This document shows positions 32,107-38,033 of a DNA stretch of 38,033 bases, piece by piece (the stretch's first letter is position 1; the number at the start of each line of letters is the position of its first letter). The translations under genes and the position numbers were made by a program. The DNA is taken from the NCBI GenBank assembly GCA_021808055.1, contig JAKBCH010000014.1, forward strand, positions 1 to 38,033, written 5' to 3'. Source of the stretch: Pseudomonadota bacterium (GTDB lineage: Bacteria; Pseudomonadota; Alphaproteobacteria; Acetobacterales; Acetobacteraceae). Below the pieces are notes generated by a model. That model searched no databases, was not told the origin of the DNA, and saw nothing but the letters and a program-made list of their open reading frames with translations.

Positions 32107-32820
32107 ATGAGCAATCAGGCCAAGCTGGATGCCAAAAAACCGCGGGTTGTGAAAGCATCGCTGCCGAAAGCGCTGGAACAGGCTGGGGTGCCAGCGGAGA
32201 TTGCCGAGGCCTACAACACCGGCAGCAATGCTGCCGCGGTTTCAGACCTCACGCTGGAGCAGGCCATCGGCGTGCAGGTGCGCCAGTTGCGCCGGCGCGT
32301 GGGCATCACCGTATCGGAATTGGCCGCCGCCGCCGGGCTTTCTGGCGGAATGCTTTCAAAGATTGAGAATGGGCAGATCTCGCCCTCGCTTGCCTCGCTG
32401 CAATCGCTGGCGGCGGCACTCAATGTGCCCATCACCACTTTCTTTTCCACGTTTGAAGAAAAACGCGACTGCTCCTTCGTGAAAGGCGGCACTGGCGTTG
32501 TCATCGAGCGGCGGGGTACCAAATCCGGGCACCAATATTCGCTGCTGGGCCATGCGCTGGGCGGCAATGTGGTGGTGGAACCGTACCTCATTACGCTCAG
32601 CAAAGACGCAGCCCCCTACCCGGCATTTCAGCATGAGGGCACGGAATTCATCTATATGCTCACAGGCGAGGTATTATACCGCCATGGCGACCAATCTTAC
32701 CATCTGGCCCCTGGCGATGCGCTGCTGTTTGACTCCGCCGCCCCGCACGGGCCTGAAAAATTGCTGGTGAAGCCGATGACCTACCTCTCCATCATCACCT
32801 ACGCCCGCGAACCGAGCTGA
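32107..32820 (+). CDS. XRE-type HTH regulator with C-terminal cupin sensor domain
   Basis: The 237-residue protein has a disordered N-terminus (about 1-50), an XRE helix-turn-helix (about 56-115: IGVQVRQLRRRVGITVSELA, GLSGGMLSKIENGQISPS, LQSLAAALNVPITTFF) and a cupin_2 domain (about 160-235: PAFQHEGTEFIYMLTGEVLY, YHLAPGDALLFDS and PHGPEKL). The family includes the PuuR and SutR-like regulators, which bind small amine or sulfur ligands through the cupin. The ATG 32107 with AGGAGGG at 32091-32097 is clear; a longer frame reaching 32038 overlaps folD and has no matching sequence. It probably controls the sarcosine/folate genes upstream, tenA downstream, or itself. That is inferred from position only. 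Confidence 0.87.
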   Translation: MSNQAKLDAKKPRVVKASLPKALEQAGVPAEIAEAYNTGSNAAAVSDLTLEQAIGVQVRQLRRRVGITVSELAAAAGLSGGMLSKIENGQISPSLASLQSLAAALNVPITTFFSTFEEKRDCSFVKGGTGVVIERRGTKSGHQYSLLGHALGGNVVVEPYLITLSKDAAPYPAFQHEGTEFIYMLTGEVLYRHGDQSYHLAPGDALLFDSAAPHGPEKLLVKPMTYLSIITYAREPS

Positions 32821-32824
32821 TTTC

Positions 32825-33484
32825 ATGGCTGGGTTGTTTGAGCGCCTGCGGGACGGCGCGGGAAGCGTTTGGCATGGTTACGTGCGCTACCCCTTTGTCG
32901 AGGCATTGGCGCAAGGTACGCTGAGCCGCGCGGCGTTTTCGAATTTCCTTGTCCAGGATTATTTGTTCCTCATTCAATATGCTCGCGCCTACGCGCTGTT
33001 GGCCTATAAGCTGGAGGAATTGCCGGATATTCAGGCGGCACTGGACACCGCGAAGGCGCTGATCGAGACCGAGATGCCGTTGCATGTCGGCTATTGCGCG
33101 GGGTGGGGCATTTCCGAACCTGAGATGCGCGAAGCTGAACCGGCGCTCGAAATGCTGGCCTATACGCGCTACGTGCTGGAAGTGGGTTTTACCGGCGATG
33201 CGCTGGACCTGCTGGCCGCCCTTGCCCCGTGCATCGCAGGCTATGCCGAGATTGGCACATGGGCTGCAAAACTGGCCAGGCCCGGCAATCCGTATAAAGA
33301 CTGGATCGAAACTTATACGGGCCGTGAATATCTCGAATCGGTGAATGCCTCGTTGGCCATGCTTGACCGGGTGGGCGCAGCACTTGGTGCCGAGGCACGT
33401 CTGCCCCGGCTGCAGGCGATCTTCACCCAGGCCACAAAGCTGGAAGCCGCGTTCTGGAACACCGGCTGGGCGTTACAAACCTAG
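32825..33484 (+). CDS. tenA: TenA-family thiaminase II / aminopyrimidine aminohydrolase
   Basis: TenA enzymes hydrolyse aminopyrimidines from degraded thiamine to salvage the pyrimidine half. The 219-residue helical protein keeps the active-site residues: Asp45 in FLVQDYLFL, Tyr residues in AYTRY (113, 116), the nucleophilic Cys136 in [12 protein letters not shown] and Glu207 in [13 protein letters not shown]. It starts four bases after the regulator's stop, so it is cotranscribed with it. Why a TenA protein accompanies sarcosine and one-carbon genes is unclear; it might act on a related substrate. The stop TAG shares its CTAG with the convergent mbfA stop. Confidence 0.88.
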   Translation: MAGLFERLRDGAGSVWHGYVRYPFVEALAQGTLSRAAFSNFLVQDYLFLIQYARAYALLAYKLEELPDIQAALDTAKALIETEMPLHVGYCAGWGISEPEMREAEPALEMLAYTRYVLEVGFTGDALDLLAALAPCIAGYAEIGTWAAKLARPGNPYKDWIETYTGREYLESVNASLAMLDRVGAALGAEARLPRLQAIFTQATKLEAAFWNTGWALQT

Positions 33485-34437
33485 CCTGCGCCAATTGCAA
33501 CACCGGTTGCGAACACCAGAGCTCCGCCCAGTGCTACCTGCAGCGTGGCGCGGATGGGCGAGGTATCCATATATTTCCAACGTACCCAGGAAATTACCGC
33601 AAGTTCGATAATCACCACGATAACCGCCACCACCAGCGCGATGTGCAGATTGGGGATGAGGAAGGGCAAGGTATGCCCAATTCCGCCCAACGCGGTCATT
33701 ATGCCGGTAACCGCTCCGCGCACATAGGGCGTGCCGCGCCCGGTGAGCGATCCGTCATCGGATAATGCTTCGGCAAAGCCCATGGAGATGCCAGCGCCCA
33801 CCGCCGCCGCGGCACCCACAATAAAGGCCGAGAATGGATTATGCGTGGAAAACGCGGCTGCGAAAATCGGCGCCAGGGTGGAAACGGAGCCATCCATCAG
33901 CCCTGCCAGGCCGGGTTGGATATATTGCAGCATGAATTGCCGCTTGGCGTGCTGGTCCTCGGCTGAGCGTACATCTGCGGGTAAATTTTCTTCCGAAAGC
34001 ACATCCGCCTTGTGCTCATGCGCCGCTTCAGCCTGTGCCAGGTCGCCCAGCAGCTTGCGGATTGAAACATCTGTCGTGCGCGCGGCGGCATTACGGTAGA
34101 AACGCTGGGTTTCCTGCTCCATGCTTTCCGCCAGCTTGCGCACATCGTTGATGCTGGGCTTGGGGAATTGCCAAATCGAGGGGCGGTTGAGGAAGCCGCG
34201 CACATCCTGCCGGCGGATTAACGGAATATGCTCACCGAATTTTTCCCGGTAGAGCTCCAGCAGCGCGCGCCGGTGCTCATTTTCTTCCTCCGCCATCTCG
34301 GTGAACACCTTGGCGGTGCCAGGGTAATCTTCCCGCAGGCGCTCGGCGACGTCGAGATAGATACGGCCGTCTTCTTCCTCATTGCCGATGGCGAGGGCTA
34401 AAATTTCACGCTCCGAGAGCTCGGAAAAATCGCGCAT
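33481..34437 (-). CDS. mbfA: MbfA-type ferritin-like/VIT1 membrane iron exporter
   Basis: The 318-residue protein has a rubrerythrin-like four-helix N-terminal domain with di-iron ligand motifs ([58 protein letters not shown]). A VIT1/CCC1-like membrane domain follows (about 170-318, [20 protein letters not shown], then several hydrophobic helices). This matches MbfA of rhizobia, described as exporting iron and protecting against iron or peroxide stress. ATG 34435-34437 has GGAG seven bases upstream; an ATG 27 bases farther (34464) lacks a site. It is transcribed convergently with tenA and divergently from the TPR genes. In rhizobia mbfA is controlled by the Irr iron regulator; no clear Irr site was verified here. 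Confidence 0.9.
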   Translation of the reverse strand: MRDFSELSEREILALAIGNEEEDGRIYLDVAERLREDYPGTAKVFTEMAEEENEHRRALLELYREKFGEHIPLIRRQDVRGFLNRPSIWQFPKPSINDVRKLAESMEQETQRFYRNAAARTTDVSIRKLLGDLAQAEAAHEHKADVLSEENLPADVRSAEDQHAKRQFMLQYIQPGLAGLMDGSVSTLAPIFAAAFSTHNPFSAFIVGAAAAVGAGISMGFAEALSDDGSLTGRGTPYVRGAVTGIMTALGGIGHTLPFLIPNLHIALVVAVIVVIIELAVISWVRWKYMDTSPIRATLQVALGGALVFATGVAIGAG

Positions 34438-34532
34438 GAGGGCACTCCAGTTTTGGCCGTTCATCTGACGCGCCGGGCGCTTCTCGTCAAGGATTATAAG
34501 GGGTTGAGAATGAATGGCTGTTGCATGGCACG

Positions 34533-34560
34533 TTGCCGCACCGGGCAAACTCTGTAGAAT
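34533..34560 (+). promoter_or_regulatory. Possible promoter for the TPR-sulfotransferase operon
   Basis: TTGCCG (34533-34538) and TAGAAT (34555-34560) are 16 bases apart and end 27 bases before the likely start of the TPR gene. The pattern closely resembles the one at 6188-6215. It is consistent with a sigma70-type promoter but unproven. Confidence 0.35.
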
Positions 34561-34587
34561 GATCTTAGAACAACATGGTAAAGCAGG

Positions 34588-36417
34588 TTGAACGGCTTGG
34601 GAATACAGGATGAACTTTGCCCTTGCGGCAGCGGAATAAGGCAGGCGCGGTGCTGTGCGGCTGATGAAGCGCAATGGCCGAGCGAGGAGGCCGCCGCGTT
34701 GCTGGATGACAAGGCCGCCGAGGCCACAAAGTTTTTCAACGAAAAACAGCATGGCGAGGCCGAAGCGCTGGCGTTGAAGATTCTGGACGCCGCCCCCAAC
34801 CACCGCGCCGCATTAAGGGTTTTGTTTGAAATCCGCCATGCGCAAAAACGCATGAAAGCGGCGGATGCGCTGGGCGCGCGGCTTACCCGGCTGCCTGGGC
34901 CCCAGGCGGTGCGTGCGCTGGCAAACGTGCAATTCGCGCAATATCTCGTGGCACAGGGGCGCCATGCGGCGGCGTTGCCCTTCGCCGCCGCGGCGGTGAA
35001 AGCCAGCCCCAAGATGGCGCAGGCGCAGCATGTTCTGGGGGTGGTGTTCACCGAAACCGGTGTGGTGCTGGCAGGCGAGCGGCATTACCGCCAGGCATTG
35101 GCGCTGCTGGGCGGCGAGGACGGCATGGTGCTGGGCAATCTCGCCTGGAACCTGAAGCTGCAAGGCAGGCTTTCCGAAGCAGAGGCTCTCTATGCCAAGG
35201 CGCTGGCGTTGCGGCCGGATAATGTACGCGGCATGGGCGGGCTGGCGCAGGTGGTTTTTACCAAAGGCGAGCGGGCCCGGGCGGATGCGGTGCTGGATGA
35301 CGCGCTGGCCCGCTGGCCGCAGGACCGCCTGTTGCGTCTGTTGAAAACCATGGCGGACCTTGCCTGCCAGCGTCCACAGGCGGCATTGGAACGGCTTGGC
35401 CCGCCTGAAAACCAGGCGCCGCCGGAACTTCTGGCTCGTGGCCAGGCTTTCATGCAGCTCGGGCGGATGCAGGAGGCGATCAGCGCCATCGCCACGGCGC
35501 GCATCATGCAGCGCGAGCGCATCGGCCTGGCTTATCAACCCGAGGCGCTGATCGCCCAGATGGAGAGGTATAAAGCCTATTTCACCGGAGACCGCGTGCG
35601 GCCCCTGCCACGTGCTGAAGCGGGTGGTTTTACCCCGGTGTTTATGCTCGGCTTTCCCCGCGCGGGCAGCAGCCTGCTGGAGCAGTTGCTGGCGCAGATA
35701 CCGGGTTTTGTCCCTGGTGATGAGGCTGCCCCCATTGCAGCATTAACACCTGCGGCGGCGGGGTTGCTGGGCGGAGAATACCCGGAATGCCTGGACCAGA
35801 TGCTGGTGGGCGAGGCTGAATATGCACCAGAGAGGCTGCGGGAGATGTATGAGGCGCCGCGCCGCGCCATGGGGCAGGCCCGGAAGGGTGTGCGGTTCAT
35901 CACGGATCGCGCGGCGTCCAATGTCTGGCATCTCGGGCTTATCAAACTGCTATACCCCGAGGCACCGATGATCCATGTGCTGCGCCACCCTTACGATCTT
36001 GTGCTCTCCAACATCGCGCAAGACCGCAAGCTGGAAGCCAGCGCCCAAGCCGGGTTGCCGGGGCTGGCGCGGTATTTCGCGTTGCAAGCAGAGATGATCC
36101 AGCATTACCGCGGGCAGCTTACGTTGCGCTATTTGCCGGTACGTTACGAAGATCTGGTGGCCAACCCCGCCGCAACAACCCGGCGGGTGCTGGATTTTAT
36201 TGGCCTGGAAGCGGATTTGCCCGAAAACTTCGCCGCCAATGCCCTGCCTGTGGCGGAGCCTTTGCCCGCGCATTTCGCGGGACGCGCGGCGGTGCACAGC
36301 CGTGCGGCGTGGCGTTTCAAACAATATCACGCCGCGCTGCCCAATCTGTTCGCGGAAGTGGCACCGATTCTGGACCCATGGGTGCGGGCGTTTGGCTATG
36401 AGGAGCAAGGCGCATGA
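34588..36417 (+). CDS. TPR protein with N-terminal SEC-C motif and C-terminal sulfotransferase domain
   Basis: The protein of about 609 residues opens with a SEC-C-like zinc motif, [14 protein letters not shown] (Cys11, Cys13, Cys22, Cys23). Tetratricopeptide repeats follow (about 35-290, e.g. [19 protein letters not shown]), then a PAPS-dependent sulfotransferase domain (about 345-600). The 5'-phosphosulfate loop is visible as [20 protein letters not shown] (near 354) and the 3'-phosphate site as [15 protein letters not shown] (near 463). The acceptor cannot be deduced; TPR-sulfotransferases may act on proteins, lipids or glycans. Start: TTG at 34588 or, better spaced after AGG (34585-34587), TTG at 34597. 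An ATG at 34611 is out of frame. Its stop overlaps the next gene as ATGA, so the two TPR proteins are cotranslated. Confidence 0.85.
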   Translation: MNGLGIQDELCPCGSGIRQARCCAADEAQWPSEEAAALLDDKAAEATKFFNEKQHGEAEALALKILDAAPNHRAALRVLFEIRHAQKRMKAADALGARLTRLPGPQAVRALANVQFAQYLVAQGRHAAALPFAAAAVKASPKMAQAQHVLGVVFTETGVVLAGERHYRQALALLGGEDGMVLGNLAWNLKLQGRLSEAEALYAKALALRPDNVRGMGGLAQVVFTKGERARADAVLDDALARWPQDRLLRLLKTMADLACQRPQAALERLGPPENQAPPELLARGQAFMQLGRMQEAISAIATARIMQRERIGLAYQPEALIAQMERYKAYFTGDRVRPLPRAEAGGFTPVFMLGFPRAGSSLLEQLLAQIPGFVPGDEAAPIAALTPAAAGLLGGEYPECLDQMLVGEAEYAPERLREMYEAPRRAMGQARKGVRFITDRAASNVWHLGLIKLLYPEAPMIHVLRHPYDLVLSNIAQDRKLEASAQAGLPGLARYFALQAEMIQHYRGQLTLRYLPVRYEDLVANPAATTRRVLDFIGLEADLPENFAANALPVAEPLPAHFAGRAAVHSRAAWRFKQYHAALPNLFAEVAPILDPWVRAFGYEEQGA

Positions 36418-37787
36418 GCGACGCCGCCCAATCCGGCAAGGTGGTTGTGCCTCTGGCCGAGGCATTGGAAAAGCTCTCAAAGCTGGAGCAGGCGAACAAG
36501 CTGGAAGAGGCGGATGATCTCGCCACGCGGATGCTGGCGGCGATGCCCGAGCACCCGCATATTCTGCAACTCGCCGGCATTGTTTCATATCGCAGCGGGC
36601 GGGTGGCCGAGGCGATCGCGCGGATGGAAAAATCCCAGGCGCTGTCACCCGATATCGCACTCTACCCGCGTAATATCTGCGAGGTGTATCGCGGTGCCGG
36701 GCGGCTGGACGACGCGTTGCGCGCGGGCAAGCTGGCGGTGGAGCTGGCGCCGGAGGATTCGCGCTCATACTTCAATCTGGCGCTGATCCATTACGAACGG
36801 TTGGAGCTGGACGAGGCGGTTCGTGTTGCGGACCAGGCGATTGCGCTCGACCCCGACTTTGCCGAGGCGCATTTTGAGAAAGCCGAGGCGCTGCTGCTGG
36901 GGGGCAAGCTGAAGGAAGGCTGGGAAAGCTATGAATGGCGCTTCAAGCTGAAGCAGGCCGAGGGTATGTTGCCCAAAACCGAAAAGCCGCAATGGCAAGG
37001 TCAGGCGATGGAACCCGGCAAGCTGCTCATCATCGGCGACCAGGGCTTTGGCGATTGCATTCAGTTCGGGCGGTTCATCCCCTGGGCGGCGCTGCTGGCA
37101 CCGCAGCCGGTGGTGGCCTGCTCGGCGGAACTGTTGCCTTTGCTCCGCCAGCTTCCAGGCATTGGCAAAATCATCACCCGCTGGGACGATGCGGCAGGGT
37201 TCGAGGCTTTTATTCCGCTTTCTGGTTTGCCAAGGTTGGCGGGGGCCACGGTCGATAACATTCCTTCCTCGGGCTATCTTGAGCCGAAACCGGAATTGGT
37301 AGCGCATTGGGGCGAAAAACTGGAACGGCTGATGCCGAAAGGCAAGAAACGCATCGCGCTGGTTTGGGCCGGGCGGCCAACACATAAGAACGACAAAAAG
37401 CGTAGCCTGAAGCTTGCCCAATTCGCCCCAATTTTCGCGCGGGATGATGTGGCTGTGCTCACTGTGCAGAAGGGCGATCAGATTGCCCAGGCGGGCGGCT
37501 ATTACGGCCATGCGCCGTTGGTGAATCTCGGGCCGGAGATCGATGATTTTCTCGACACGATGGCGATTTTGAAATATGTGGACCGGCTGGTGACGATCGA
37601 CACCTCCGTTGCGCATGTGGCGGGGGCAAGTAATGTGCCCACCTCTGTGCTGTTGCCTTACGCGCCGGACTGGCGATGGTTGCTGCACCGGGATGACACG
37701 CCCTGGTATCCCTCTCTGCGGCTTTACCGCCAGAATGCTCCCCACCAGTGGGCAGATCTCATCCAGCGTGTGGCGGATGATTTGTAG
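36414..37787 (+). CDS. TPR protein with C-terminal GT-B-like (heptosyltransferase-like) domain
   Basis: The 457-residue protein has N-terminal TPRs (about 1-150; LEEADDLATRMLAAMPEHP, LDEAVRVADQAIALDPDFAE) and a C-terminal domain (about 195-457) of the glycosyltransferase family 9-like type. Its signatures are LIIGDQGFGDCIQFGRFIPW (near 206), RIALVWAGRPTHKNDKKRSL, LGPEIDDFLDTMAI and LVTIDTSVAHVAGA, which form a nucleotide-sugar-binding half. Such proteins are common in alphaproteobacteria, often near polysaccharide or flagellin-modification genes. Donor and acceptor are unknown. Its ATG overlaps the sulfotransferase stop (36414-36417), which suggests that both work on the same glycan or protein. 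Confidence 0.82.
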   Translation: MSDAAQSGKVVVPLAEALEKLSKLEQANKLEEADDLATRMLAAMPEHPHILQLAGIVSYRSGRVAEAIARMEKSQALSPDIALYPRNICEVYRGAGRLDDALRAGKLAVELAPEDSRSYFNLALIHYERLELDEAVRVADQAIALDPDFAEAHFEKAEALLLGGKLKEGWESYEWRFKLKQAEGMLPKTEKPQWQGQAMEPGKLLIIGDQGFGDCIQFGRFIPWAALLAPQPVVACSAELLPLLRQLPGIGKIITRWDDAAGFEAFIPLSGLPRLAGATVDNIPSSGYLEPKPELVAHWGEKLERLMPKGKKRIALVWAGRPTHKNDKKRSLKLAQFAPIFARDDVAVLTVQKGDQIAQAGGYYGHAPLVNLGPEIDDFLDTMAILKYVDRLVTIDTSVAHVAGASNVPTSVLLPYAPDWRWLLHRDDTPWYPSLRLYRQNAPHQWADLIQRVADDL

Positions 37788-37790
37788 CTG

Positions 37791-37970
37791 CTATTTTTTC
37801 ACGATTCTGTCTGCCAGAAGTGTGGCGAGCAACAGGGTCAGCAAAACCAAAATCCATTCCGTTACCAATGGTGAGAGCGGCACCATGTGCCAATTCGTTG
37901 GCGGAGCCGACGGGGAACATGCGGCGGCTTCAACTTTTGAGGTAATTCTTGTGCAAACCGATGCGGTCAT
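37791..37970 (-). CDS. Possible small single-pass membrane protein
   Basis: A 59-codon minus-strand ORF ends with a strongly hydrophobic helix and basic tail (EWILVLLTLLLATLLADRIVKK), the only coding-like signal in the final 246 bases. Initiation could be ATG 37970 or ATG 37886 (a 31-residue form). The hydrophobic end resembles a small tail-anchored protein, but no family is recognised and the ribosome-binding site is weak. It faces the TPR operon convergently. It could be a chance reading frame. Confidence 0.3.
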   Translation of the reverse strand: MTASVCTRITSKVEAAACSPSAPPTNWHMVPLSPLVTEWILVLLTLLLATLLADRIVKK

Positions 37971-37973
37971 GTC

Positions 37974-38033
37974 TTAAATCTCATTATCTGTCGGCGACCG
38001 CGCGGCAAGCCAGTTTAAGCCAGCGCCCACCGC
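37974..38033 (-). CDS. Possible 3' end of a gene entering from the right edge
   Basis: Reading in from the window edge on the minus strand, an open frame gives about 19 residues (AVGAGLNWLAARSPTDNEI) and a TAA at 37974-37976. A second minus frame also stays open for 15 codons, so the assignment is uncertain. Sequence beyond the edge would settle it. Confidence 0.2.
   Translation of the reverse strand, partial: AVGAGLNWLAARSPTDNEI

Noticed and set aside
34551..34573. Irr/ICE-type iron operator upstream of mbfA
   Set aside because: There is a direct TAGAA repeat 11 bases apart, but it does not form a clear inverted-repeat Irr site and overlaps a better -10 match for the opposite gene.
37609..37977. 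Plus-strand open frame of 122 codons crossing the end of the last TPR gene
   Set aside because: It is mostly a shadow of the TPR/GT-B gene in another frame and has no family features.
1..38033. CRISPR arrays, prophage or intact IS elements
   Set aside because: No regularly spaced repeats, phage structural genes, integrase or transposase were seen in any frame.

Overview
The window looks like chromosomal DNA of a GC-rich alphaproteobacterium, most probably in or near the Acetobacteraceae (Acidocella/Acidiphilium-like). This is an inference from codon and amino-acid style, the gene set (TamAB, MbfA-type ferritin/VIT exporter, heterotetrameric sarcosine oxidase, ATP-grasp/alpha-E/transglutaminase cluster) and short CTAG-bounded intergenic repeats of a kind common in alphaproteobacteria. 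No 16S rRNA or tRNA is present to confirm it. No phage, CRISPR array or intact insertion sequence was found.

Layout. 1-375: 3' end of prfC, convergent with tamB and tamA (369-6029, minus), an outer-membrane/translocation pair. 6240-7472: an EAL-HDOD signalling protein. 7478-7617: first copy of a CTAG-bounded repeat. 7614-9901 (minus): rarA and rluC, translationally coupled. 9992-10225: small membrane protein. 10222-17639: a divergent cluster. The minus arm carries a fused ATP-grasp/alpha-E protein and a transglutaminase-like protein. The plus arm carries a discrete ATP-grasp, an alpha-E protein and a GT39-like membrane glycosyltransferase. 17636-17800: second repeat copy plus a long perfect hairpin. 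17897-18661 (minus): ferredoxin-NADP reductase. 18852-20801: an unassigned protein with PLP-enzyme features. 20791-21907 (minus): a decayed repeat-rich (beta-roll-like) protein with two in-frame stops and a frameshift, next to an AT-rich non-coding stretch.

22353-25418 is an overlapping operon of a PduO-type cobalamin adenosyltransferase, a pseudophosphatase-kinase fusion and a metallophosphoesterase. 25500-32047 is a one-carbon operon: soxB-soxD-soxA-soxG (sarcosine oxidase), purU and folD. It demethylates sarcosine and handles the resulting C1-tetrahydrofolate. An XRE-cupin regulator and a TenA-type thiaminase II follow. mbfA (minus) is convergent with tenA. Last come two coupled TPR proteins, one ending in a sulfotransferase and one in a GT-B-like domain. 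The right edge holds only doubtful minus-strand short ORFs.

The most interesting parts are the divergent ATP-grasp/alpha-E/transglutaminase locus with its coupled glycosyltransferase, the kinase whose PP2C half has lost its metal ligands, the PLP-like protein of unknown role, and the CTAG-bounded elements that supply stop codons to neighbouring genes.
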